From assembly GCF_900217815.1 (NCBI RefSeq), contig NZ_OBMT01000003.1, positions 186,001 to 250,000 of the forward strand: a stretch of 64,000 bases of DNA, in the 5' to 3' direction. Under the pieces are notes generated by a model. That model made no database searches, was not told the DNA's origin, and was given only the letters and a program-made list of their open reading frames with translations. Source of the stretch: Rhodobacter maris. Lineage in GTDB: Bacteria > Pseudomonadota > Alphaproteobacteria > Rhodobacterales > Rhodobacteraceae. How positions within the stretch are numbered: position 1 is the first letter of the stretch; each line of letters begins with the position of its first letter. The translations under genes and the position numbers were made by a program. Positions 7,216-16,085 of this stretch are shown here, piece by piece.

Positions 7216-8622
7216 ATGGCTCTGCTGGACGCTGACCGCCTGTTTCCGGTCGAGGAACGGGTGCGGGGCTTGGCCCGGGCGCTTTATGACACCGTCAAGG
7301 ATGCGCCGATCGTCTCGCCTCATGGCCATACCGATCCGCGCTGGTTTGCCGAGAATGCGGCCTTCCCCGACCCCGCCCAGCTCTTTGTGACGCCGGACCA
7401 CTACGTGTTCCGCATGCTGCACAGCCAGGGCGTGCGCCTTGAAAGCCTCGGTGTGCCGCGCGCCGATGGCGGGCCGGTGGAAACCGATGGCCGCACGATC
7501 TGGCGTCGCTTTGCCGAGCATTTCCACCTGTTGCGCGCCACCCCCTCGCGGATCTGGCTCGACCATGCGTTCGAGACCGTGTTCGGGCTCACCGAGCGGC
7601 TTTCGGCCAAGACCGCCGATGCCTCTTACGATCATATCGCCGAATGCCTTGCGCGCCCCGAGTTCCGCCCGCGCGCCCTGTTCGAGCGCTTCAACATCGA
7701 CGTGATCGCCTCCACCGAAAGCCCGCTCGATGAGCTGAAATGGCACCGGATGATCCGCGAAAGCGGCTGGGGCGGGCGCGTGATCACCGCTTATCGCCCC
7801 GACCCGGTGGTGGACCCCGATTTTGGCGGGTTTGTGAATAATGTCGAGCAGTTCTGCGGGCTTGCCGGGGAAGACCCGGCAAGCTACGCGGGCTACCTCG
7901 CCGCGCACCGCAACCGGCGCGCCTATTTCAAGACGTTCGGCGCCACGTCGAGCGACCACGGCCACCCGACGGCCACCACTCACAACTTCAGCCCGGCGGA
8001 AGCGGCAGCGCTTTACGATCGGGTCCTGTCGGGCAAGGCCGATGCCGCGGAGCGCGAGGCGTTCCGCGGACAGATGCTGACGGAAATGGCGAAGATGTCG
8101 CTTGACGACGGGCTGGTGATGCAGATCCACCCCGGCGCCTTCCGCAACCACTCGGGCCCGGTGCTTGACCGCTTTGGCCGCGACAAGGGCTATGACATCC
8201 CCTCGCGCACCGATTACGTCACCGCGCTCAAGCCGCTTCTCGATGCGGTGGGCGAGGAAACCGGGCTGACGGTGATCCTGTTTACCCTCGATGAAACCAC
8301 CTATGCGCGCGAACTGGCGCCGCTTGCGGGCGTATATCCCTGCCTGCGGCTTGGCCCGCCGTGGTGGTTCCATGACAGTTTCGAGGGCATGTGGCGGTTC
8401 CGCCAGATGACCACGGAAACCGCGGGCCTTTATAACACCGTCGGCTTCAACGACGACACCCGCGCCTTCTGCTCGATCCCCGCGCGTCACGATGTGGCCC
8501 GGCGGGTCGATGCGGCCTTCCTCGCCACGCTGGTCGCCACCGGGCGGCTTTGCGAGGACGAAGCTTTCGAGGTCATGCCCGACCTCGCTCACCGGCTTGC
8601 CCGGCAAGCCTACCGGCTCTGA
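7216..8622 (+). CDS. uxaC: Uronate isomerase (glucuronate/galacturonate isomerase)
   Basis: The 468-aa protein is a full-length UxaC of the amidohydrolase superfamily. His36 and His38 (SPHGHTD) form the family metal-binding motif, and the C-terminal GFNDDTRAF is a clear family signature. The enzyme interconverts D-glucuronate with D-fructuronate and D-galacturonate with D-tagaturonate in the cytoplasm. It is the first gene of a long operon with a TRAP transporter and the downstream reductase and dehydratases. The start follows GGGGGAGG by six bases. Expression is probably controlled by the divergent GntR regulator. Confidence 0.96.
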   Translation: MALLDADRLFPVEERVRGLARALYDTVKDAPIVSPHGHTDPRWFAENAAFPDPAQLFVTPDHYVFRMLHSQGVRLESLGVPRADGGPVETDGRTIWRRFAEHFHLLRATPSRIWLDHAFETVFGLTERLSAKTADASYDHIAECLARPEFRPRALFERFNIDVIASTESPLDELKWHRMIRESGWGGRVITAYRPDPVVDPDFGGFVNNVEQFCGLAGEDPASYAGYLAAHRNRRAYFKTFGATSSDHGHPTATTHNFSPAEAAALYDRVLSGKADAAEREAFRGQMLTEMAKMSLDDGLVMQIHPGAFRNHSGPVLDRFGRDKGYDIPSRTDYVTALKPLLDAVGEETGLTVILFTLDETTYARELAPLAGVYPCLRLGPPWWFHDSFEGMWRFRQMTTETAGLYNTVGFNDDTRAFCSIPARHDVARRVDAAFLATLVATGRLCEDEAFEVMPDLAHRLARQAYRL

Positions 8623-8647
8623 GCCAACTCATGGGAGGAGAAAAACC

Positions 8648-9625
8648 ATGAAACATCTGACGACCCTCGCGGCGCTTCTCGCGGGTGTGGCCTTCGCGGG
8701 GGCTGCTGGCGCCTGTGACACCACGCTGCGCGCCTCTGACACCCACCCGGATGGCTATCCGACCGTCGAGGCGGTGAAGGCCATGGCGCAGGAGGTCGAG
8801 GCGGCCACCAACGGGCGCGTCTGCATCGAGATGTTCCCCTCCGCCCAGCTCGGCGAGGAAAAGGACACGATCGAGCAGACCCAGTTCGGCGTCATCGACC
8901 TCGTGCGCGCCTCGTTTGGCACCTTCAACGATATCGTGCCGGAAACCCAGCTCTTCTCGCTGCCCTATCTGTTCCGCTCGACCGAACACATGCATGATGT
9001 TCTTGACGGTCCGATCGGTGCCGAAGTGGGCGAGGCTTTCGCGCAGCACGATCTCATTGCGCTCGCCTATTACGACGGCGGCTCGCGCAGCTTCTACAAT
9101 GCGAAGCACCCGATCAATTCGATCGCGGATCTCAAGGGGATGAAGTTCCGCGTGATCCCGAACGATGTCTTCGTCGACATGATGTCGGCACTGGGTGCCA
9201 ATGCCACGCCGATGCCCTATGGCGAGGTCTATTCCGCGATCCAGACCGGCGTGATCGACGGGGCCGAGAACAACTGGCCCTCCTACGACAGCTCGGGCCA
9301 TTACGAAGTCGCCAAATACTACACGCTCGACCAGCACCTGATGGTGCCCGAAGTGGTGGCGATGTCGAAGAAAACCTGGGAAGGTCTTTCGCCCGAGGAT
9401 CAGGCGGCAGTGAAAGCGGCGGCGCTGAAATCGACCCAGATCGAACGCGATCTCTGGGCGGCACAGGAAAAGGCTTCGGAAGAAAAGGTGAAGGCGGCGG
9501 GTTCGGAGATCGTCTCCGAGATCGACAAGGCGCCCTTCATCGAGGCGATGAAGCCGGTCTACGAGAAATACGTGACCACGCCCGAAGCCAAGGATCTCGT
9601 GCAACGGATCCAGGACACCCAATAA
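8648..9625 (+). CDS. dctP: TRAP transporter substrate-binding protein (DctP family), uronate type
   Basis: This 325-aa periplasmic protein starts with a signal peptide ([22 protein letters not shown]) and continues with the DctP fold. It shows [15 protein letters not shown], the SLPYLFR segment and the FRVIPNDV strand that carries the carboxylate-binding arginine in TRAP proteins. It captures an organic acid and passes it to the DctQM permease. Given its neighbours the ligand is likely glucuronate, galacturonate or an unsaturated uronate. An upstream in-frame extension overlaps uxaC and is rejected because of the GGGAGGAG before the ATG at 8648. A hairpin follows the stop codon. Confidence 0.94.
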   Translation: MKHLTTLAALLAGVAFAGAAGACDTTLRASDTHPDGYPTVEAVKAMAQEVEAATNGRVCIEMFPSAQLGEEKDTIEQTQFGVIDLVRASFGTFNDIVPETQLFSLPYLFRSTEHMHDVLDGPIGAEVGEAFAQHDLIALAYYDGGSRSFYNAKHPINSIADLKGMKFRVIPNDVFVDMMSALGANATPMPYGEVYSAIQTGVIDGAENNWPSYDSSGHYEVAKYYTLDQHLMVPEVVAMSKKTWEGLSPEDQAAVKAAALKSTQIERDLWAAQEKASEEKVKAAGSEIVSEIDKAPFIEAMKPVYEKYVTTPEAKDLVQRIQDTQ

Positions 9626-9633
9626 GGGAAAGC

Positions 9634-9660
9634 GCGGCCCCGGCCTGAAGGCCGGGCCGC
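9634..9660 (+). other. Stem-loop between dctP and dctQ
   Basis: GCGGCCCCGGCC and GGCCGGGCCGC pair around a TGAA tetraloop with one bulged C, nine bases after the dctP stop. No T run follows. In TRAP and ABC operons such a loop often protects the binding-protein message, giving more binding protein than permease. That role is inferred here. Confidence 0.65.
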
Positions 9661-9737
9661 CATTGCTCGCGATCCGGTCGTCCGCCCGCGCGCCCGCGGC
9701 GCGGTCGACCCTTTCACGCCTCGGGAGCCTTCCGCGA

Positions 9738-10295
9738 ATGCGCGATTTCATGGAACGACTTGCCCTCGCCACGGGGCTCCTGGCACGTGCCGGGCTGTGG
9801 TTTTCCGGTATCGGACTGGTGCTGATGACAGCCTTCGTCTTCGCCCAGGTCTTTTACCGCTATGTGCTTGGCACAAGCCTCTTCTGGGCGGAGCCTGCCG
9901 CCGTGATGCTGATGGGCTGGTTCATCTTTCTGGGCGCCGCCGTCGGCATCCGCGAGGGCTACCACCTCAGCTTCGACGTGCTGCTCTACGTGCTCCCCGA
10001 AAAAGTGCGGCTCACTCTTTTCACGGTGTCCGATCTGGTGATCTGCGGCTTCGCTGTCGGCATGACAAAATATGGATGGGAACTGGCGATCAAGACGGCC
10101 AGCACCACGATGCCCGGCCTCGGCATATCGGGTGCCTTCAACTTCCTGCCGCTTGTGGGCGGGGGGGTGCTGCTCATCCTGTTCTGCATCGAGCGGATCC
10201 TGCGCCGCGCTGTCGGTCTGCCGACCTCGCGCTTTGGCGACGATCACGAGCCTCTCCCTACTGCGAATGACGCCCCGGCGGCAAAGGAGCGCTGA
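9738..10295 (+). CDS. dctQ: TRAP transporter small permease (DctQ family)
   Basis: The 185-aa membrane protein has four predicted transmembrane helices and the DctQ pattern FYRYVLGTSLFWAEPAAVMLMGWFIF near the second helix. DctQ pairs with the large DctM subunit in the inner membrane of sodium-driven TRAP transporters. The ATG at 9738 gives a normal family length; the longer frame from 9663 would run through the GC-rich region after the hairpin. It ends one base before the dctM start, so the two are probably translated together. Confidence 0.93.
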   Translation: MRDFMERLALATGLLARAGLWFSGIGLVLMTAFVFAQVFYRYVLGTSLFWAEPAAVMLMGWFIFLGAAVGIREGYHLSFDVLLYVLPEKVRLTLFTVSDLVICGFAVGMTKYGWELAIKTASTTMPGLGISGAFNFLPLVGGGVLLILFCIERILRRAVGLPTSRFGDDHEPLPTANDAPAAKER

Positions 10296-10296
10296 C

Positions 10297-11577
10297 ATGG
10301 AACTCTGGATTCTTTTCGGCACGTTCGTCGGGCTTTTGCTGATCGGCACGCCTGTCGCCTTCTGCCTCGGCATCGCGTCCTTCGCGACCGTGCTCTATCT
10401 TGGCCTGCCGCCGGTGGTGGTGTTCCAGCGTCTCAACTCGGGCGTGTCGGTCTTCGCGCTGATGGCGATCCCGTTCTTCATCTATGCCGGCGACCTGATG
10501 GTGCGCGGCGACATCGCCCGGCGCCTCGTGGCGCTGGCGGGGGCGCTTGTGGGCCATATCCGCGGCGGGCTGGGGCAGGTGAACATCCTTGCCTCGGTGA
10601 TGTTCGGCGGCGTTTCCGGCTCGGCCGCGGCCGATGCCTCCGCGGTCGGCGGGCTGATGGTGCCGCAGATGCGCGAGCGCGGCTATGGCGCGGATTACGC
10701 GGTCAACATCACCGTTGTCGGCGCGATCATCGCGCTGATGCTGCCGCCGAGCCACAACATGATCATCTATTCGATCTCGGCGGGCGGCAAGATCTCGATT
10801 GCCGATCTCTTCACCGCAGGTATCGTGCCGGGCCTGATCCTCGCGCTCTCGCTGATGGTGGCGGCCTGGTTCGTGGCGAAGCGCCGCGGCTATCCGACCG
10901 AGGCCTTCCCGGGCCGCAAGGCGCTGGGGCGGCTCTTCCTCAATGCCGTGCCCGGCCTGATCATGATCCTGATCATCTTCGGGGGCGTGCGCTCGGGTAT
11001 CTTCACCGCGTCAGAAAGCTCCAATATCGCGGTTGTCTATGCGCTCGTTGTGACCGTGTTCCTCTACCGCACGATGACGTTTTCGGAGTTCGTCGAGGCG
11101 ACCAAGGGCGCGGTGCGCACCACCGCGATGGTGCTGATGGTGATCGGTTGCGCGGCGGCCTTTGGCTGGCTGCTCGCCTTTGAAAAGGTTCCGACGCGGC
11201 TGATTTCGGCGCTGCAGGATTTTTCCGACAATCCGATCGTGATCCTGCTCCTGATCAACGTGCTGCTTCTCGTGCTGGGCACTTTCATGGACATGTCGCC
11301 GCTGATCGTGATCTGCACGCCGATCTTTTTGCCGGTGGCTCAGGCCTTTGGCGTCGATCCGGTGCATTTCGGCGTGATCCTCGTGCTCAACCTCGGCATC
11401 GGGCTCTGCACGCCGCCGGTGGGGGCCGTGCTCTTTGTCGGTTGCGCGGTGGGCAAGGTGCCGATCGCGGCCGTGATGAAGTCGATCTGGCCGTTCTATT
11501 TCGCCGCTTTCGGAACGCTGATGCTGGTCACCTATATTCCGGCGCTCTCGCTCTGGCTGCCCGGCGTGTTCCACTGA
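10297..11577 (+). CDS. dctM: TRAP transporter large permease (DctM family)
   Basis: The 426-aa integral membrane protein has about a dozen hydrophobic helices. It shows typical DctM motifs such as FGGVSGSAAADASAVG, LPPSHNMIIY and GIGLCTPPVGAVLF. It is the ion-coupled translocation subunit working with DctQ and DctP. Its placement between uxaC-dctPQ and kdgF-kduI-kduD supports import of uronic acids. The length and motifs are complete. The next gene starts ten bases downstream. Confidence 0.95.
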   Translation: MELWILFGTFVGLLLIGTPVAFCLGIASFATVLYLGLPPVVVFQRLNSGVSVFALMAIPFFIYAGDLMVRGDIARRLVALAGALVGHIRGGLGQVNILASVMFGGVSGSAAADASAVGGLMVPQMRERGYGADYAVNITVVGAIIALMLPPSHNMIIYSISAGGKISIADLFTAGIVPGLILALSLMVAAWFVAKRRGYPTEAFPGRKALGRLFLNAVPGLIMILIIFGGVRSGIFTASESSNIAVVYALVVTVFLYRTMTFSEFVEATKGAVRTTAMVLMVIGCAAAFGWLLAFEKVPTRLISALQDFSDNPIVILLLINVLLLVLGTFMDMSPLIVICTPIFLPVAQAFGVDPVHFGVILVLNLGIGLCTPPVGAVLFVGCAVGKVPIAAVMKSIWPFYFAAFGTLMLVTYIPALSLWLPGVFH

Positions 11578-11587
11578 GGAGATCATC

Positions 11588-11908
11588 ATGCGCGCTTCCC
11601 CCTCCGCCTATCCCGTCGTCGAGACCGGCCCCGGTGCCACCCGTCAGGTGCTCAGCGAGGCGCCCGAACTGATGGTGGTGCGCTTCGCCTTCGAAGCGGG
11701 GGCGGAGGGGCTTCTCCACAGCCATCCGCATGTGCAATCCACCTACTGCCTCTCCGGGCGGTTCCGTTTCGAGCTTTCGGGCGAGACCTTCGAGGTCGCC
11801 CCGGGCGACAGCTTCACCATCCCCTCGGGGGCGGTGCATGGCTGTCTTTGCCTCGAGCCGGGCGTGCTGATCGACAGTTTCGCCCCCCGCCGCGACGATT
11901 TTCTGTGA
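11588..11908 (+). CDS. kdgF: KdgF-like cupin (unsaturated uronate processing)
   Basis: This 106-aa single-domain cupin has the first cupin motif LLHSHPHVQSTYCLSGRF, with metal-binding histidines, and a second motif, IPSGAVHGCLCLEPG. KdgF proteins linearise 4,5-unsaturated uronates released from pectin or alginate to 5-keto-4-deoxyuronate, which feeds KduI. The gene order kdgF-kduI-kduD matches this pathway. Small cupins are hard to separate by sequence alone, so the symbol rests partly on context. GAGGAG precedes the ATG by six bases. Confidence 0.8.
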   Translation: MRASPSAYPVVETGPGATRQVLSEAPELMVVRFAFEAGAEGLLHSHPHVQSTYCLSGRFRFELSGETFEVAPGDSFTIPSGAVHGCLCLEPGVLIDSFAPRRDDFL

Positions 11909-11919
11909 AAGGGCCTGAA

Positions 11920-12744
11920 ATGCTGACCGTCGAAACCCGCCACGCCGTGCATCAGGAGCATGCGAAAACCCTCGACACTGAAGGGCTGCGCCGTCACTTT
12001 CTGGCGCAGGATCTGTTCACCGAAGGCGAGATCCGCCTCGTCTACACCCATTACGACCGCTTCGTTCTGGGCGGCGCGGTGCCCGGCGCGGGCACGCTCG
12101 TGCTCGACAAGGTCGAGGAGACCCGCACCCCCTCCTTCCTCGACCGCCGCGAGATGGGGATCGTGAATATCGGCGAAACTGGCACCGTCACCGCTGCGGG
12201 CGAGACCCATACGCTTGAGCGGGGCGATGTGCTCTATCTCGGCATGGGCTCCGGGCCGGTGAGCTTTGCCGGGGCGGGGCGGTTCTACATCACCTCCGCC
12301 CCCGCGCATCGGCGCTGCCCGAGCCGGCTCATTCGCCTGTCCGATGCCAAGGAAGTGCGCCTTGGCGATACCGCCACCGCCAACAAGCGGGTGATCAACC
12401 AGTTCATTCATCCGCTGGTGATGGAGAGCTGCCAGCTCGTGCTCGGCTATACCACGCTTCTGGATGGATCGGTCTGGAACACGATGCCCGCCCATGTGCA
12501 TGACCGCCGGATGGAGGCCTATCTCTACTGGAATATGGATGAAAAGGCCCGCGTGCTGCATCTGCTGGGCGAGCCCACCGAAACCCGGCACCTGTTCGTG
12601 GCGAATGAGGAGGCCGCGCTCTCGCCGCCCTGGTCGATCCATGCGGGCGCGGGCACCGGGGGCTACACCTTCATCTGGGCGATGGCGGGCGACAATGTCG
12701 ATTACACCGACATGGACTTCGTGCAACCGGAGGAGCTGCGGTGA
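11920..12744 (+). CDS. kduI: 5-dehydro-4-deoxy-D-glucuronate isomerase
   Basis: The 274-aa protein is a complete KduI. It opens MLTVETRHAVHQEHAKTLDT, the usual KduI N terminus, and contains the metal-binding region NTMPAHVHDRRMEAYLYWN. KduI isomerises 5-keto-4-deoxyuronate to 2,5-diketo-3-deoxygluconate. It lies 11 bases after the cupin gene and overlaps kduD by four bases (GTGA), so the three act together on unsaturated uronates. An in-frame extension to 11848 overlaps kdgF and is not favoured. Confidence 0.95.
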   Translation: MLTVETRHAVHQEHAKTLDTEGLRRHFLAQDLFTEGEIRLVYTHYDRFVLGGAVPGAGTLVLDKVEETRTPSFLDRREMGIVNIGETGTVTAAGETHTLERGDVLYLGMGSGPVSFAGAGRFYITSAPAHRRCPSRLIRLSDAKEVRLGDTATANKRVINQFIHPLVMESCQLVLGYTTLLDGSVWNTMPAHVHDRRMEAYLYWNMDEKARVLHLLGEPTETRHLFVANEEAALSPPWSIHAGAGTGGYTFIWAMAGDNVDYTDMDFVQPEELR

Positions 12745-13484
12745 ACCCGTTCTCGCTTGCAGGGCGGCGCGCTCTGGTGACGGGCGCCAATACCGGCATC
12801 GGTCAGGCGATTGCGGTCTCGCTTGCCGCGCAGGGCACACGCGTCACCTGTGCCGGGCGGCGCGATTGTGATGAAACGCTTGCCCTGATCGCCGCCGCCG
12901 GTGGCCATGCCGATTTTCTCGCGCTCGACTTTGCCGACCCGCTGGCGGGGCAGGGGGTGTTTGCGGGCGCGGGCTATTCGATCCTTGTCAACAACGCGGG
13001 CATCATCCGCCGCGCCGAGAGCCTCGATTTCACCGAGGCGGATTGGGACGCGGTGATGGATGTGAACTTGAAAGCGCTTTTTTTCACCACGCAGGCCTTT
13101 GCCAAGGCCGCCCTTGCAGAGGGCAACACGCCCGCCGCTGTGGTCAACATCGCTTCGCTGCTCTCGTTTCAGGGCGGCATCCGCGTGCCCTCCTATACCG
13201 CCGCCAAACATGGCGTGGCGGGCATCACCAAGATCCTCGCCAATGAATGGGCGGCCAAGGGCGTGAACGTGAATGCGATCGCGCCCGGCTATATCGCCAC
13301 CAACAATACCGAGGCGCTGCGTGCCGATGAGGCGCGCAATGCCGCGATCCTTGAGCGGATCCCGGCGGGCCGCTGGGGCGCGCCCGAAGATATCGGCGGC
13401 ACCGCGGCGTTCCTCTGTTCCCCCGCTGCGCGCTACATCCATGGCGCGGTTCTCAATGTCGATGGAGGCTGGCTTGCCCGCTGA
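12741..13484 (+). CDS. kduD: 2-deoxy-D-gluconate 3-dehydrogenase (KduD), SDR family
   Basis: The 247-aa classical short-chain dehydrogenase has the cofactor motif TGANTGIG near residue 14, VNNAG in the middle and the YTAAK catalytic pair. KduD reduces 2,5-diketo-3-deoxygluconate to 2-keto-3-deoxygluconate with NADH, completing the unsaturated-uronate branch that joins KdgK downstream. It starts with GTG overlapping the kduI stop by four bases. The specific reaction is inferred from linkage to kduI. Confidence 0.9.
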   Translation: MNPFSLAGRRALVTGANTGIGQAIAVSLAAQGTRVTCAGRRDCDETLALIAAAGGHADFLALDFADPLAGQGVFAGAGYSILVNNAGIIRRAESLDFTEADWDAVMDVNLKALFFTTQAFAKAALAEGNTPAAVVNIASLLSFQGGIRVPSYTAAKHGVAGITKILANEWAAKGVNVNAIAPGYIATNNTEALRADEARNAAILERIPAGRWGAPEDIGGTAAFLCSPAARYIHGAVLNVDGGWLAR

Positions 13485-14910
13485 CACCCCCGCACCGCGG
13501 CTTTACCGCACCACGCCCGCCCCGAAACTGGGCATCGTCCACCTTGGCCTTGGCGCCTTTTTCCGGGCCCATGGGGCGATTTTCACCGAGGAGGCGATCG
13601 CCGCCTCGGGCGGAGACTGGGGGATTTTGGGCGTCTCGCTGCAAAGTGCCGGCACGCGCGATGCGCTGGAGCCCCAAGGCGGTGCCTATATCGCGCTCGA
13701 ACTCGCGCCGGAGGGTGCAAAGGCGCGCCCGGTGCAGGTGATCGCGGGCGTGCTCGTGGCGCCGGAAAACCCGGAGGCGGTGCTGGCTGCGATGGCCGAT
13801 CCGGGTGTCAAGATCGTCTCACTCACGGTGACGGAGAAGGGCTATTGCCACGAGCCCGCCACCGGCGCGTTGAACCTTGACCACCCCGATATCGCGCATG
13901 ATCTTACGGCCGCCTTGCCGCGCTCGGCGCCGGGCTTTATCGTACGCGCGCTCGAGCGCCGCCGGGCTGCGGGCCTTGCCCCCTTCACGGTGATGAGCCT
14001 CGACAACCTGCCCCATAACGGCAAGGTGCTGCGCGGCGTGGTGCTGGCGCTTGCGCGCGAGATCGACCCGGAACTCGCCGACTGGATCGCCGCCGAAGGC
14101 TGCTTCCCGGCGACGATGGTGGACCGGATCGTGCCCGCCACAAAGCCCGAAGACATCGCCGAGGTCGAAGCCCTGATCGGCTGCCATGACGCGGCGCCGG
14201 TGATGCACGAACCGTTCCGCCAATGGGTGATCGAAGACAGTTTCGTCAATGGCGAGCGCCCGGGCTGGGGCATGGTCGGCGCGCAACTCGTCGCCGATGT
14301 GACGCCCTATGAGCATATGAAACTGCGCATGCTCAACGGGACGCATTCCTCGCTCGCCTATCTTGGCTACCTTGCCGGGCATGAGACGATTGCCGAGACG
14401 ATGGCCGATGCGGTCTTTGCCCGCTTTGTGGCAAAGCTCTGGAAAGACGAGATCATCCCCGCGCTGACCCCGCCGCCGGGCGAGGATCTTGGCGCCTATG
14501 CCGAGGCGCTGGCAAAGCGCTATGCCAACCCGGCGATCCGCCACCGCACCTGGCAAATCGCGATGGACGGCAGCCAGAAGCTGCCGCAACGTATCCTTGG
14601 CACGCTTGCGGAGACCTTTGCGACGGGCCGCCATGCGCCGGGCCTGCAACTCGCCGTTGCGGCATGGATGCGCTACGTCGGCGGCGTGGATGAAAAGGGC
14701 GCGCCGATCGAGGTAAAAGACCCGCTCGCCGCGCGCCTCAAGGCGCTTTCCGACAGTGCCGAGAGCCCCGAGGGCAAGGTTGCCGCGCTGCTCTCTCTGC
14801 GCGAGGTGTTTTCCGAAGAGATGGCCGCGGCGCTTCTGGCCCCGGTGAGTGCGGCCTATGCGCGCCTCCTAGCCGTGGGCGCGCGCAAGGCGGTTGAGGA
14901 GATCCTGTAA
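13474..14910 (+). CDS. uxuB: Fructuronate (or tagaturonate) reductase, mannitol dehydrogenase family
   Basis: This 478-aa member of the long-chain polyol dehydrogenase family has an N-terminal NAD-binding domain (LGIVHLGLGAFFRAH). The catalytic signature is KLRMLNGTHSSLAYLGYLAGH. With uxuA next to it, reduction of D-fructuronate to D-mannonate is the likely reaction. Because uxaA also follows and no second reductase is present, it may also reduce D-tagaturonate to D-altronate. I prefer the TTG at 13474 because GGAGG lies five bases before it. An ATG at 13462 is possible. It overlaps kduD by 11 bases and uxuA by one. Confidence 0.88.
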   Translation: MPADTPAPRLYRTTPAPKLGIVHLGLGAFFRAHGAIFTEEAIAASGGDWGILGVSLQSAGTRDALEPQGGAYIALELAPEGAKARPVQVIAGVLVAPENPEAVLAAMADPGVKIVSLTVTEKGYCHEPATGALNLDHPDIAHDLTAALPRSAPGFIVRALERRRAAGLAPFTVMSLDNLPHNGKVLRGVVLALAREIDPELADWIAAEGCFPATMVDRIVPATKPEDIAEVEALIGCHDAAPVMHEPFRQWVIEDSFVNGERPGWGMVGAQLVADVTPYEHMKLRMLNGTHSSLAYLGYLAGHETIAETMADAVFARFVAKLWKDEIIPALTPPPGEDLGAYAEALAKRYANPAIRHRTWQIAMDGSQKLPQRILGTLAETFATGRHAPGLQLAVAAWMRYVGGVDEKGAPIEVKDPLAARLKALSDSAESPEGKVAALLSLREVFSEEMAAALLAPVSAAYARLLAVGARKAVEEIL

Positions 14911-16085
14911 TGGAAGAATGCTGGCGCTGGTACGGCCCCGAGTTTGATCGCATCACCCTGCCCGAAATCGCGCAAACGGGCGCGACCGGCATCGTGCATG
15001 CGCTCCACGAGATCCCCTATGGCGAGATCTGGACGCGTGAGGCGATTGCGGCGCGCAAGGCCCAGATCGAAAGGGCGGGCTTTCGCTGGTCGGTGGTCGA
15101 GAGCCTGCCGATCCATGAGCGGATCAAGCGCGATGATGGCGATCTGAGTGGGCTCTTTGCCAATTACCGGCAGTCGATGGCGAACCTCGCTGCCGAGGGC
15201 GTGACAACGATCTGCTACAACTTCATGCCGGTGCTCGACTGGACCCGGACCGACCTGCAGGCCCCCGTGGCCCGCGGCGGCTCGTGCCTGCGCTTTGAGG
15301 CCTACCGGATGGCGGCCTTCGAGATCCACATGCTGGGCCGCGAGGGCGCGGAGGATGACTATTCCCCCGAGGTTTGCGCGCGGGCGAAAACCTGGTTCGA
15401 GGCGAGCGGCGAGGCGGAGCGCAACGCGCTCTTGCACGCGATCATGTCGGGCCTGCCGGGTGCGTTTGACCGCTATGACATCGCCGGGCTGAAGGCGCAG
15501 CTTGCGCTTTATGACGGCATTGGCCGCGAGGAAATTCGCCGTAACTACAAGCGCTTCCTCGAAGAGGTGATCCCGGCGGCGGAAGAGCTTGGCATGCGCC
15601 TTTGCGTGCATCCCGATGACCCGCCGCGCAACATCCTCGGCCTGCCGCGGGTGGTCTCCAATGCCGAAGACATCGCATGGATCTTGCAAGCGGTGGAAAG
15701 CCTCGCCAACGGGCTGACGCTTTGCACAGGCTCGCTCGGCGCCAATCCGGTGAACGATCTGCCCGCGATTGCCGAACGGTTTGCGCCGCGCATCCACTTT
15801 GCCCATCTGCGCAACGTGAAAAAAGACCCCGATGGCAGCTTCGAGGAAGCCGCGCATCTGGCGGGCGATACCGATATGATTGCCGTGGTGAAGGTGCTGA
15901 TCGCGGAAGAGGCCCGGCGCAAGGCCGAAGGCCGCGCCGATGCCGCCATTCCGATGCGGCCGGACCATGGCCATGAGCTTCTGGCCGATGTCGGGCGCGG
16001 CACCTTCCCGGGCTATCCGCTGATCGGGCGGATGCGTGGCCTTGCCGAGCTGCGCGGTGTGGTGATGGCGGTGTCCCATGGCTGA
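14910..16085 (+). CDS. uxuA: Mannonate dehydratase
   Basis: The 391-aa protein is a typical UxuA (TIM-barrel, xylose-isomerase-like). Family motifs include WYGPEFDRITL, CYNFMPVLDWTRTDL and LCVHPDDPPRNILGLPRVVS. The last provides the metal-binding cysteine, histidine and aspartate. It dehydrates D-mannonate to 2-keto-3-deoxygluconate in the cytoplasm. Its ATG overlaps the uxuB stop by one base and its 3' end overlaps uxaA by eight, so the group is probably translationally coupled. The length is normal and nothing is missing. Confidence 0.96.
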   Translation: MEECWRWYGPEFDRITLPEIAQTGATGIVHALHEIPYGEIWTREAIAARKAQIERAGFRWSVVESLPIHERIKRDDGDLSGLFANYRQSMANLAAEGVTTICYNFMPVLDWTRTDLQAPVARGGSCLRFEAYRMAAFEIHMLGREGAEDDYSPEVCARAKTWFEASGEAERNALLHAIMSGLPGAFDRYDIAGLKAQLALYDGIGREEIRRNYKRFLEEVIPAAEELGMRLCVHPDDPPRNILGLPRVVSNAEDIAWILQAVESLANGLTLCTGSLGANPVNDLPAIAERFAPRIHFAHLRNVKKDPDGSFEEAAHLAGDTDMIAVVKVLIAEEARRKAEGRADAAIPMRPDHGHELLADVGRGTFPGYPLIGRMRGLAELRGVVMAVSHG

